Shown: in pieces, positions 9,030 to 17,151 of the stretch
Numbering within the stretch: the stretch's first letter is position 1
Layout: every line of letters starts with the position of its first letter
Origin: Bacillus tuaregi
GTDB lineage: Bacteria; Bacillota; Bacilli; Bacillales; Cytobacillaceae
Length of the DNA stretch: 64,000 nucleotides
NCBI RefSeq assembly: GCF_900104575.1
Contig: NZ_LT629731.1
Coordinates: 4,102,712 to 4,166,711, forward strand
Reading direction: 5' to 3'
The notes under the pieces: generated by a model
The model's input: the letters and a program-made list of their open reading frames with translations, nothing else
The model's database searches: none
Told to the model about the DNA's origin: nothing
Program-made: the position numbers and the translations under genes

Positions 9030-9066
9030 AACCAATTCTCCCCTATAGAAAGAGAATTGGTTTTTT
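9030..9066 (+). terminator. Intrinsic terminator
   Basis: AACCAATTCTC (9030-9040) pairs with GAGAATTGGTT (9052-9062), followed by TTTT. It defines a transcript that would end here, most likely that of the small frame at 8845. Confidence 0.85.
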
Positions 9067-9326
9067 GTCTTAATTTCCCCCTAGAACACTCCTCTCCTAA
9101 CGTTAAAACAGTCCCTACTTACATAGTGATATAATTAATTAATATTCAACTATCTATAAACAATTAATATATATGTCTTGAACATTTATGTTTTCACTTG
9201 CATTTTCAAAATAGTTATTCTACTATTTAAACAAGTTGATATTCTTAAACAACCACTTATTTTGGCTAGTATCTCTGCAGAAATCTGCTAGGATATTAGC
9301 CTTTTTTTCTTTATTTTTATAATAAT

Positions 9327-9514
9327 CAAATTCGCCCGTCGAATTTGCGTCCGGATTACCTGAGCTCGCCCGATAAATTACCCCTAAAAAATCCGTGACA
9401 TCCGCCGGAGGCTTAACTTCATTCAGCCGGGATTTGAACCCCCACTGAATCGAAGTACAGTTTGCATTCATCCCCCACTTGTAGAAGTGGAGGACTTCTG
9501 TTGAATGAAGTTAA
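9327..9514 (+). repeat. Dispersed structured repeat, copy A
   Basis: This copy begins CAAATTCGCCCGTCGAATTTG and ends GAATGAAGTTAA. It shows four hairpins: the 5' CAAATTCG/CGAATTTG pair, the TTACC...GATAA region (imperfect here), the short GGG/CCC hairpin near 9427-9440 and CCACTTGTAGAAGTGG near 9474-9490. An outer pair, TTAACTTCATTCA/TTGAATGAAGTTAA, encloses the 3' half. It is of the short type, about 188 bp. Confidence 0.9.
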
Positions 9515-9580
9515 AAGCAACAGAAATCTCGAATGAACATTTCGGATAACAGGTGGTATAATAAGACCCGAGGTGAGCAA

Positions 9581-10156
9581 ATGGCACGCGAGCGAAAGTT
9601 TTCTAAAGATGAATTATACCAATTAACAAAAGAGCTTCTTCTACATCATGGTTATGAAGGCTTCTCCTTTAGTCTTCTGGCAGATCATTTAGATGTATCA
9701 AGAGGAGCGATTTATAAATACTACAAGAATAAGGATGAATTAATCACTGACTTTATGCTTCATGAAATGAATCAGTTCTTGGTTGAATTAAGAAAAATTG
9801 AACAATATTCAGGCTTTGATGCTCAATTTGATTATCTTTTAGAGATTATTTTAAGAAAAACTGAAATACATCAATTGATTGGGATGAGTGCTCAAATTCC
9901 AACTGAAGTAAACGAAAATGTTAAAAGGAATAAATTGGAATTAGACAAACTACATCTGGATATGTATAGATACCTGCAAAGCTTTATTCAGCTAGGTAAG
10001 GATGAATCCAGGTTAAAGCCTCATATTGCCAATGGATTAATGCTGGGTTTTATCTTTCAATCTGTCGCAATCCCAAATCATTTCGGTATCCCGCACTCAG
10101 AATGGGTACAATCAATAAAGGAAATTATTAGTCATGGAATGTTTGTTTCTAAATAA
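9581..10156 (+). CDS. TetR-family regulator of the MMPL transporter
   Basis: I start at ATG 9581 behind GAGGTGA; an ATG 16 codons upstream lacks a ribosome site. Residues about 10-55 are the TetR HTH (LLADHLDVSRGAIYKYYKNKDEL). The remaining helical domain would bind an unknown ligand. The next gene is an MMPL transporter in the same direction, and two palindromes in the gap look like operators, one overlapping a -35 box. So it probably represses the transporter. Confidence 0.9.
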   Translation: MARERKFSKDELYQLTKELLLHHGYEGFSFSLLADHLDVSRGAIYKYYKNKDELITDFMLHEMNQFLVELRKIEQYSGFDAQFDYLLEIILRKTEIHQLIGMSAQIPTEVNENVKRNKLELDKLHLDMYRYLQSFIQLGKDESRLKPHIANGLMLGFIFQSVAIPNHFGIPHSEWVQSIKEIISHGMFVSK

Positions 10157-10185
10157 TTGACACTAGTGTCACCTTTGTTGATAAT
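10157..10185 (+). promoter_or_regulatory. Promoter of mmpL with operator over the -35 box
   Basis: TTGACA (10157-10162), 17 bases, GATAAT (10180-10185) is a near-consensus sigma-A promoter. The perfect palindrome TGACACTAGTGTCA (10158-10171) covers the -35 box, fitting TetR repression. Confidence 0.7.
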
Positions 10186-10218
10186 AATAACTGATACTTT
10201 AGCCCATGACCTTTTTCA

Positions 10219-10240
10219 AAAGTGACACAATCGTCACTTT
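10219..10240. promoter_or_regulatory. Second palindrome, possible TetR operator
   Basis: AAAGTGAC, 6 bases, GTCACTTT. It shares the GTGAC/GTCAC core with the palindrome over the -35 box (GACAC/GTGTC) and lies downstream of the promoter. Confidence 0.5.
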
Positions 10241-10296
10241 AATGTCCTATTCTCATGAAGGGTGAAGCTAGAAACCAAGATAAGGGGATTTGATAA

Positions 10297-12486
10297 ATGA
10301 AAAACATCATTCATTTTATTACTGATCGTGTAACAACCAAAAGGGGAATGTGGCTAACACTGATGATTTGGCTGGTAGCCACCTTATTGTTAGCCATCTT
10401 TGCACCAAGCGCAAAGGATTATGAAGTCTCAAGCATTAATTCTATCCCTGAAGATGCACCATCTGTTATTGCACAAAATAAAGTGGATCAATACTTTTCC
10501 GAAAATGATGGAACTCCTGGAATACTGGTGTTTCACTCTGACAAAGGAGAAATTGAACTCGCGGAGCTCATTCCTTTCTTTACAGAAATTGAAGAAGTCG
10601 AAGGTGTTGAACAGGTTGTACCATTTACAGCCCTTCCTCCTCAAGCAATGGATGGTTTTCTTTCAGAAGACAAACAGACAGCAGCGATCCCACTGACCTT
10701 TGACTCCGCTTTAGAGTCGAAGGAATTAAGAACGAGATTAGAGCAGATTGAGATTATAGCAAAGGATGCCACAAGCTTGGATTTATACGTAACCGGTCCT
10801 GCAGGAATTGCCGTTGATTCCCTAAATCTTTTTTCACGGGCTGATGTTGTTCTTATTCTATCAACCGTTGGTTTAATCTTGATATTATTAATTGTCATTT
10901 ACCGTTCACCATTATTAGCGTTAATTCCCCTGCTAGGGACAGCCTTCGTATACGAAGTGGTTTATCAAATTCTTGGTTTAATGGGGAAAGCTGGACTCCT
11001 GATGAGTAACCAGACATTATCGATCATGACCATCCTGCTATTTGCAGCTGTGATTGATTACTCCTTGTTTGTTTTCTCGCGTTTCCGTGAAGAATTGAAG
11101 GCGCACGAAAACAAGTATGAAGCAATGAAATTTGCAATGCGGGAAACCGGAATGCCTGTTTTCTTTTCGGGAGGAACGGTATTAGCGGCGATGCTCGTTC
11201 TGTTCTTTGCTGAATTTGGCGATTATCGTAATTTTGCACCAACCTTTGCCACAACGATGGCTATCATTATGCTAGCATCCATTACGCTGATTCCAGCACT
11301 CTTTACACTTTTTGGAAGAAAATCCTTTTGGCCTAAGGTTCCTTATGTGGGCGACCAGCATGTTAATAGCCATTCAATCTGGAGTAAAATCGGCCGGTTT
11401 GTCACAGTGAAGCCAGGTATTGCTGCAGCCGTTATCGGTATCATTTTACTGCTATCAGCCAGCAACCTATTCAGTCTAAATTATGAATTCGATACGATGA
11501 AGTCATTTCCTGATGATATGCCATCTCGAATGGGATATGAAATTTTAGAAACCGAGTTTGATAAAGGTGATTTAGCTCCGACCACTGTTCTTTTTGAAGG
11601 AAAAGACATCCTGACGAAGGAGGACCAGGACCAATTAATCTCTGTGCTGTCAGACCAGGACCAAGTCAACAGCGTCCGATTAAGCGGTCTGACTGAGGAT
11701 CAAAAGGTTCTCAATCTAAGCCTAACATTTAAGGAAAGTCCTTATGCAGTTGAAACAATGGATGCCTTGGAAAAGATGAGAGACAACGTAGATAAGTTGG
11801 TAACTGACAGTAGTTTGAACGGAAAAATCTACTTTGCTGGTGAAACAGCGAAAAAGGTGGATGACCGTTCCGCAAATAACCGAGACCTTATCGTGATTGT
11901 CCTGTTGGAAACCGTGTTAATTTTCCTATTACTGATTGTGTTAACAAAATCCTTTAGGATGCCGATTTACATGATGGGTACCATCTTAGTCTCCTTCCTT
12001 GCCGCCTTGGGCTTAGGTATGTTTTTAACTGATTTATTCTTTGATATCGCGACTATTTCAAACAGGGTTCCACTGTATTCCTTTGTATTCTTAGTGGCGC
12101 TTGGAATCGATTATAATATTATTTTAATATCACGGTTCCAGGAGGAAAGACTTAAGCACTCTGTCAAGAAGGCAGTCGAAATTGCCGTTTCTCACACAGG
12201 CGGTGTGATTTCTTCAGCCGGAATTATCTTAGCTGCAACCTTTGCTGTCCTTATGACACAGCCGGTTGAATTATTGTTTGTGTTCGGCTTTATTGTTGCA
12301 GTAGGGATTCTTTTAGATACCTTCTTAATTAGAGGCATTTTATTACCCGCCCTTCTCGTTTTACTCGAAAAGGATAAAATTAAGGAAACCAAATCAAATT
12401 TGCCCGTCGAATTTGCGTCCGGATTTTTATCGAGCTCGCTCGATAAACAACCTTTAAAAAATCCGAGACATCCGCCGGAGGCTTAA
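10297..12486 (+). CDS. MMPL-family (RND superfamily) transporter, C-terminus altered by a repeat
   Basis: The 729-residue protein has the RND pattern: one N-terminal membrane segment, an extracytoplasmic domain (about 40-180), a block of membrane helices (about 185-380), a second outer domain and a second helical block to about 690. IDYSLFVFSRFREE and IDYNIILISRFQEE are the paired family motifs. It resembles YdgH/YdfJ-type exporters of drugs or lipids. The natural protein seems to end at about residue 699; codons 700-729 and the stop lie inside dispersed repeat copy B. The charged tail is cytosolic and probably tolerated. Confidence 0.9.
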   Translation: MKNIIHFITDRVTTKRGMWLTLMIWLVATLLLAIFAPSAKDYEVSSINSIPEDAPSVIAQNKVDQYFSENDGTPGILVFHSDKGEIELAELIPFFTEIEEVEGVEQVVPFTALPPQAMDGFLSEDKQTAAIPLTFDSALESKELRTRLEQIEIIAKDATSLDLYVTGPAGIAVDSLNLFSRADVVLILSTVGLILILLIVIYRSPLLALIPLLGTAFVYEVVYQILGLMGKAGLLMSNQTLSIMTILLFAAVIDYSLFVFSRFREELKAHENKYEAMKFAMRETGMPVFFSGGTVLAAMLVLFFAEFGDYRNFAPTFATTMAIIMLASITLIPALFTLFGRKSFWPKVPYVGDQHVNSHSIWSKIGRFVTVKPGIAAAVIGIILLLSASNLFSLNYEFDTMKSFPDDMPSRMGYEILETEFDKGDLAPTTVLFEGKDILTKEDQDQLISVLSDQDQVNSVRLSGLTEDQKVLNLSLTFKESPYAVETMDALEKMRDNVDKLVTDSSLNGKIYFAGETAKKVDDRSANNRDLIVIVLLETVLIFLLLIVLTKSFRMPIYMMGTILVSFLAALGLGMFLTDLFFDIATISNRVPLYSFVFLVALGIDYNIILISRFQEERLKHSVKKAVEIAVSHTGGVISSAGIILAATFAVLMTQPVELLFVFGFIVAVGILLDTFLIRGILLPALLVLLEKDKIKETKSNLPVEFASGFLSSSLDKQPLKNPRHPPEA

Positions 12487-12584
12487 CTTCATTCTGCCAG
12501 GGTTTGTATCCCCACTGAATCGAAGTACCATTTTCATTTATCCCCCACTTATAGAAGTGGAGGACTTCTGCTGAATGAAGTTAA
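12395..12584 (+). repeat. Dispersed structured repeat, copy B
   Basis: The short type, about 190 bp, inserted into the 3' end of mmpL, between its coding end and its terminator. Its second hairpin reads TTATCGAGC/GCTCGATAA, where other copies have TTACC/GGTAA: compensatory change at the same pairs. Confidence 0.92.
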
Positions 12585-12590
12585 AAATTC

Positions 12591-12632
12591 GCCCATCCAG
12601 GTATGCTAATGCAGACCTGGATGGGCTTTTAT
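12591..12632 (+). terminator. Terminator of mmpL
   Basis: GCCCATCCAGGT (12591-12602) pairs perfectly with ACCTGGATGGGC (12615-12626), followed by TTTTATTTTT. The repeat now separates it from the gene. Confidence 0.92.
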
Positions 12633-12741
12633 TTTTCACATGCAACATAGGACTTGCTTACAATTAATAAGCATATATATGAAATAGTAAGCAGAATTTC
12701 ACTGATATGACAACAGCAGTAAAAAGACGGAGGTTATCACC

Positions 12742-14028
12742 CTGAAATCAAGAAAGACTTTTTCCTACAGCAGGATATTCGTAATTGGCAGTGGTTTCTT
12801 GACATTAATGCTTGTATGGACCTTTTATAATGCCTATATGCCACTTATTCTAGGGGGATTTGTTGAAAGTAGAGCGATCCGAGGGATGATAATGGGACTG
12901 GATAATTTACTAGCCGTTCTATTGATTCCAATGATTGGCGCTTGGTCAGATAATGTGGATACAAAGCTAGGGAAACGTCTTCCTTTCATTGCGGTTGGAA
13001 TGCCGATTGCAGCTCTTTTTTTTATTTTAATTCCCTATGGTGCCTCCATATCCTTTTGGACGTTAATCACGATTGATATTATTTTCCTACTTGCCATGAC
13101 GATTTTCCGGGCACCTGTAATAGCCCTCATGCCTGATCACACCCCTACAGAAAAAAGGTCATCCGCTAATGGTGTCATTAATTTTATGGGCGGCATCGGT
13201 GCGATTATTTCCCTGTTTGGGTTATCACTTTTATATGACTGGGACCGTTCATACCCCTTTCTGGCTGCAGGTCTTTTACTGCTATTAACCTTTTTACTCC
13301 TCTTTTTCACCGTAGACCGGAATCCGCCATTTGGCGGGCAGATTGCCTCTGAATCGGAGGAAGCAAAAATCTCTCATTCCTTTCTTTCTGATGTCCAGCA
13401 CCTCATAAAGCCACAATATAGAGGGCAACTTTTTATTTTACTGGCTATATTTGTCTATTTTATCGGGTATACCGGTGTTGAAGCATTATTTACGGTCTAT
13501 GCTGTCGAATATCTAAATATGAAGGAAAGCGCAGCCGGTTTGACTCTTGGCTTTTTCAGCCTCGCCTTCTTACTATTTGCCATTCCCGCAGGACTGATGG
13601 GAAATAAATGGGGGAAACTGCCGCTTATGAGCATTGGACTCATCCTTCAGCCGCTCTTCTTTCTAAGCATTCCGCTGCTTCCCATCCTCATGACCCATTT
13701 CCCAGCTCTAAACGAGGCTCTATTATTGCAAATCATCCTTTTTATCGGCGGTATCACATGGGCACTGGTCAACGTTCAGGCTTATCCGCTCGTTGCTGAT
13801 TTAGGTGGAAAAGATAAAATTGGCTTTTTCACCGGCCTGTATTACTTATTTTCCATGGCCGCCGCCATCGTTGCCCCAAGCATATTAGGACTCATGATGG
13901 ACTTATTCACCCATCCCGCTCTCTTCTACAGCTCAGCTATCAGCTTTGTCATCGCCTATTACTTACTAAAGAAAGGTAGCCGTTTTTTGCAGCAGGAGGA
14001 TGCAGCTTCCCGACCTCCTTCCGTATAA
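12742..14028 (+). CDS. MFS transporter, SLC45-like, with apparent CTG start
   Basis: The first in-frame ATG (12799) would remove half of the first membrane helix and has no ribosome site. GGAGG at 12729-12733 is eight bases before an in-frame CTG (12742), which gives KSRKTFSYSRIFVIGSG and a full first helix. The 428-residue product then has 12 helices, GAWSDNVDTKLGKRLPF in loop 2-3 (the MFS motif A region) and a related loop in the second half. This family is annotated as sugar/proton symporters of the SLC45 kind. Substrate unknown. CTG initiation is rare; an ATG-to-CTG mutation that lowers expression is an alternative reading. Confidence 0.82.
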   Translation: MKSRKTFSYSRIFVIGSGFLTLMLVWTFYNAYMPLILGGFVESRAIRGMIMGLDNLLAVLLIPMIGAWSDNVDTKLGKRLPFIAVGMPIAALFFILIPYGASISFWTLITIDIIFLLAMTIFRAPVIALMPDHTPTEKRSSANGVINFMGGIGAIISLFGLSLLYDWDRSYPFLAAGLLLLLTFLLLFFTVDRNPPFGGQIASESEEAKISHSFLSDVQHLIKPQYRGQLFILLAIFVYFIGYTGVEALFTVYAVEYLNMKESAAGLTLGFFSLAFLLFAIPAGLMGNKWGKLPLMSIGLILQPLFFLSIPLLPILMTHFPALNEALLLQIILFIGGITWALVNVQAYPLVADLGGKDKIGFFTGLYYLFSMAAAIVAPSILGLMMDLFTHPALFYSSAISFVIAYYLLKKGSRFLQQEDAASRPPSV

Positions 14029-14036
14029 AATCGCAA

Positions 14037-14079
14037 AAAAGCGACGGTGAAGTGGAATCCCCTTTAACCGTCGCTTTTT
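14037..14079 (+). terminator. Terminator of the MFS gene
   Basis: AAAGCGACGGT and ACCGTCGCTTTTT pair over an 18-base loop; the T run ends three bases before repeat copy C. Confidence 0.88.
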
Positions 14080-14082
14080 AAT

Positions 14083-14269
14083 CAAATTCGCCCGTCGAAT
14101 TTGCGTCCGGATTACCTGAGCTCGCTCGGGTAATCTACCTTTAAAAAATCGCAAGACTCGCCGGTGGCTTAACTCCATTCCGCCGGGGTTTGCACCCCCA
14201 CTGAATCGAAGGACCATTTGCCTTCATCCCCCACTTGTAGAAGTGGAGGACTTCTGCTGAATGAAGTTA
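14083..14269 (+). repeat. Dispersed structured repeat, copy C
   Basis: The short type, about 187 bp. Its second hairpin reads TTACCTGAGC/GCTCGGGTAA, with compensating changes against copy B. The final GTTA supplies the TAA stop codon of the squalene/phytoene synthase-like gene on the other strand. Confidence 0.92.
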
Positions 14270-15088
14270 GATATTTCCAACTACTTTACCAACTGTTTTA
14301 ATTACTTCTAATCTGCTCATTTTTTCTTTGCCTTCTATTAAAGCCTGTAATGTTCCATGAGCAAGTGCCAATGGGATTTTACAGAATCTAAGAATCGATT
14401 CATTTTTGATATCCTTTACATATTGGTCAGCCAGCTCAAGATTACGGCGTGCATAAGCAAACATATCCTCCAGCTTCCAGCCTTCCGGAAAGAAGCTAAC
14501 ACCTCGGTCCTTATCCTCATTGTGATTACGAAGAATATTAACCGCCTGTAAACCGCGACCGAATGCAATCGCTAAATGTTCGTCCGCTTCTGTCTGGTCA
14601 TACCACTTCCATATATCAGTAAGCATAACGCCCACAAGACCCGCTACATAATAAGTATAGTCATCTAAATCCTCTTCATTTTCAATTTGCCAGTCTTTTT
14701 CTACCCACTCAGCCATTCCTTTGGCCATTATTGAGGTTGCTTCTAAAACCTTTTCGATAATCGTATCTGGACAAAGCTTAATCCACTCGCTAAGCTTCAC
14801 AGTAACCTTTGGCAGCTGTGATCGGTACGGTTGGAAAAGGACTGTTAACTCTTTCTCATGAGAAGATTTCTGGAGAATTTGACTAATGGAAAATAACAGA
14901 TGGCTTTTATCTTTTGAATCGAGATCGGGGTGATCTTCTATCTCATCAATTGCTCTCATACATAAGTAAGCAGATGCAACAGCCTCCTGTAAGCCTTTCG
15001 CCAGATGACTAATCGGAATATAGAATGTCCGGCTTGTCGCCTTCAGCGTTTCTCTAGCATTTTTATCTAAATACTTCGTTTCGCTCAC
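14267..15088 (-). CDS. Squalene/phytoene synthase-family protein
   Basis: AGGAGG nine bases before a GTG sets the start at 15088, 273 residues; an upstream ATG lacks a ribosome site. The two Asp-rich prenyl-diphosphate motifs are present: CMRAIDEIED (about residue 45) and NILRNHNEDKDRGVSFFP (about 185-200). The family joins two farnesyl or geranylgeranyl diphosphates head to head, giving squalene or (dehydro)squalene/phytoene precursors; some Bacillus members act as farnesyl diphosphate phosphatases. No carotenoid desaturase is nearby. The stop codon lies in repeat copy C, so the natural C-terminus may have been shortened. Confidence 0.88.
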   Translation of the reverse strand: MSETKYLDKNARETLKATSRTFYIPISHLAKGLQEAVASAYLCMRAIDEIEDHPDLDSKDKSHLLFSISQILQKSSHEKELTVLFQPYRSQLPKVTVKLSEWIKLCPDTIIEKVLEATSIMAKGMAEWVEKDWQIENEEDLDDYTYYVAGLVGVMLTDIWKWYDQTEADEHLAIAFGRGLQAVNILRNHNEDKDRGVSFFPEGWKLEDMFAYARRNLELADQYVKDIKNESILRFCKIPLALAHGTLQALIEGKEKMSRLEVIKTVGKVVGNI

Positions 15089-15288
15089 CCTGTATGACCT
15101 CCTGTTTTCCTTATGATTATTTGTCTCTATCGACAAATTTTTTTCTCGTCAGAATCCAATTTAGAGAAAAATAATCTTTACAAGAATAGCGCAAATTAAA
15201 ATATAGACTAATCTAGTATAGATTATACGATTATAAAAGCCAATAAACAACTAAGAGCCAATGAAAACCTTGTTTTTCCAAAATCAAT

Positions 15289-15318
15289 TTGACTAATAAA
15301 AAAATTAAGACCTATAAT
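15289..15318 (+). promoter_or_regulatory. Sigma-A promoter of the deacetylase-ABC operon
   Basis: TTGACT (15289-15294), 18 bases, TATAAT (15313-15318), 30 bases before the start codon. Confidence 0.7.
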
Positions 15319-15347
15319 ATATTGAAATAATTAACAAGGAGGTCTAT

Positions 15348-16085
15348 ATGTCTTTCTCTACCCTTATGTATCATGAAATAAGAAAAGAACAGGATTTTAA
15401 TCCGGAAACCCCGTCGCATATTGACGTTAAGCAGGATTATGATGATGTTCTACCAGCACCACTCTTTGTCACTCTTGAGCATTTCGAAGAGCAGATGGCT
15501 TATTTACATGATCAAAACTATCACACATTATCATTATCCGAAGTAAAAGAATATTATTCCGGAAAAGAAATTCCAGAAAAGTCTGTGCTGCTGACCTTTG
15601 ACGATTGCTTTCAATCAATTAAGGAGTACGCTTACCCCATTTTAAAAAGATATGGCTTTCATGCAGTCGCATTTGTTGTAACCAGTTGGCTTCAGGACAC
15701 ACCGAAAGAGTTTAGTCCTGAAAAATCAGTCTGCCTAACGAAGGATGATTTAGCGGACATCTCAGATGTTTTTGAATACGCCAATCATACACACGCTTTT
15801 CACCAAAGATCAAACGCAACGACGAGCATGATGATGGAAGCGAGTGATGAGGAGCTAGCACTGGACCTTGATATCTGTAATCAATTTGTAGGTGTGAAGG
15901 ATGTATTCGCCTATCCATTTGGATTATTTAATGAACGAAATGTATCCCTTTTAAGGAAAAAAGGCTTTGTATTAGCTTTTACATCTGAAAGTGGTTCAAA
16001 TGACCGACAGACCGACCCGCTTCTACTTAAGCGAAACGTTGTTCCGTATTTCATTCATTTAGATGCTTTCCAGAAAATAATTTAG
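15348..16085 (+). CDS. Polysaccharide deacetylase-family protein
   Basis: The 245-residue protein has the NodB fold: MYHEI near the N-terminus, LLTFDDCFQS (the catalytic and metal Asp pair), ANHTHAFH with the metal His residues, and YPFGLFN. The family removes N- or O-acetyl groups from chitin, peptidoglycan or exopolysaccharide. No signal peptide is seen, so it may act inside the cell or on a small substrate. AAGGAGG precedes the start. The following lipoprotein gene is 22 bases away, so the two are cotranscribed; the reason for the pairing is unclear. Confidence 0.85.
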   Translation: MSFSTLMYHEIRKEQDFNPETPSHIDVKQDYDDVLPAPLFVTLEHFEEQMAYLHDQNYHTLSLSEVKEYYSGKEIPEKSVLLTFDDCFQSIKEYAYPILKRYGFHAVAFVVTSWLQDTPKEFSPEKSVCLTKDDLADISDVFEYANHTHAFHQRSNATTSMMMEASDEELALDLDICNQFVGVKDVFAYPFGLFNERNVSLLRKKGFVLAFTSESGSNDRQTDPLLLKRNVVPYFIHLDAFQKII

Positions 16086-16107
16086 TAAATGATAGGAGAA
16101 ATATAGC

Positions 16108-17100
16108 ATGAAAAAACGATTAAGAGCTTTACTGTTGCTTGTTTTTTTATTCCTTTTAACAGCATGTGGGAACGGAAATGAAAATGAAGCAGCCGATAAA
16201 ACCGAAACTAAACAGGATGAAACCATTGAAGCAGAGGCTGCCGAGCCAAGTGGTGAGGAAATGACGATTGGTGTTCTGCCAGCTGAATCAGCTATCCCTA
16301 TTATCCTTGCGAAGGAAAAAGGTTTTTTTGAAGAAGAGGGCGTTAACGTCTCAATTAAAACCTTCTCTTCTCCAAATGATCGGAACGTTGCCGTTCAAGC
16401 CAAGGAACTGGATGCCACGATTGGTGATGTGATGACAGAAGCAACTTTTAAGGATAATGGAATTAACATGAAAATCACCTCAGATATTAGTGAGGATTTC
16501 AAAATTCTCTCTTCTCCAGATTCGGGCATCACTGAGATGAGTGGATTAAGTGATAAGAAGGTTTCTCTTGTTCCAAACTTTATACTAGAGTACATAATGG
16601 ATGAATTCGCCAATAAGGATAGCTTTGACTATGAGGTGGTTGAGATTCCTTCCTTCTCCGGAAGAGCTGAAGCCCTATTGTCTAACCAAATTGATGGTGT
16701 TGTTTTTACGGAGCCACAGGCAGGTATGCTAGTAAAACAAGGCGCCCACCTGCTAGGGAGCTCCAAGGAAGCCGGGATCAAGGGTGGTACGCTACAATTT
16801 ACAGATGAGATGATTGACTCAAAACCAGGCGATATTAAAGCCTTCTATTCAGCCTATAATAAAGCAGTTGATTATATGAATGAGACAGAAGCAGCGGAAT
16901 ACAGTGATATCCTATCAAAGTATCAATTCCCTGAACAAATGAGCGCTTATTTATCCAGCATGAAGGATGATTTTGCCTATGCAGGAAAGATTGATAAAGA
17001 ACAATTTGATAACATCATCAAATGGACAAAAGAAAAAGGACAGATTAAGAAAGAATACTCTTACGAGGAATTAACCGACTTCCGTTTTATAGAAGAATAG
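16108..17100 (+). CDS. ABC transporter substrate-binding lipoprotein (SsuA/ThiY/NMT1 type)
   Basis: A lipoprotein signal peptide ends in LLTACG, then an acidic linker. From residue about 50 the NMT1/ThiY-like fold begins (IGVLPAESAIPIILAKEKGFFEEEGVNV, split here as the hallmark GFFEEEG). This class binds sulfonates, nitrate, bicarbonate or thiamin precursors. The partner permease and ATPase are convergent on the other strand just beyond a shared terminator. The set resembles the B. subtilis ytlACD type, whose substrate is not firmly known. Confidence 0.85.
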   Translation: MKKRLRALLLLVFLFLLTACGNGNENEAADKTETKQDETIEAEAAEPSGEEMTIGVLPAESAIPIILAKEKGFFEEEGVNVSIKTFSSPNDRNVAVQAKELDATIGDVMTEATFKDNGINMKITSDISEDFKILSSPDSGITEMSGLSDKKVSLVPNFILEYIMDEFANKDSFDYEVVEIPSFSGRAEALLSNQIDGVVFTEPQAGMLVKQGAHLLGSSKEAGIKGGTLQFTDEMIDSKPGDIKAFYSAYNKAVDYMNETEAAEYSDILSKYQFPEQMSAYLSSMKDDFAYAGKIDKEQFDNIIKWTKEKGQIKKEYSYEELTDFRFIEE

Positions 17101-17121
17101 AACATGGTATCAGGTACCAAA

Positions 17122-17150
17122 AAAAGACAAATGGATTCCATTTGTCTTTT
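17122..17150. terminator. Bidirectional terminator
   Basis: AAAAGACAAATGG and CCATTTGTCTTTT form a perfect stem over a 3-base loop and serve both convergent ABC operons. Confidence 0.9.
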
Positions 17151-17151
17151 C

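Larger units (their letters stand above)
8465..9580. other. Long intergenic region between pdxS and tetR
   Basis: It holds the pdxS operator, a 30-codon open frame (8845-8937) with a terminator (9030-9066), and one copy of the dispersed structured repeat (9327-9514). A palindromic TTTTGTCTTTTT/AAAAAAGACGAAAA element is near 8682-8706. No other gene is seen. Confidence 0.6.

Noticed and set aside
9223-9471. Open frame on the minus strand beginning MNANCTSIQWGF
   Set aside because: It lies in repeat copy A; the same peptide words recur wherever the repeat occurs, so it is a product of the repeat, not a gene.
13966-14217. Open frame on the minus strand over repeat copy C
   Set aside because: It combines repeat sequence with the antisense of the MFS end; no ribosome site.
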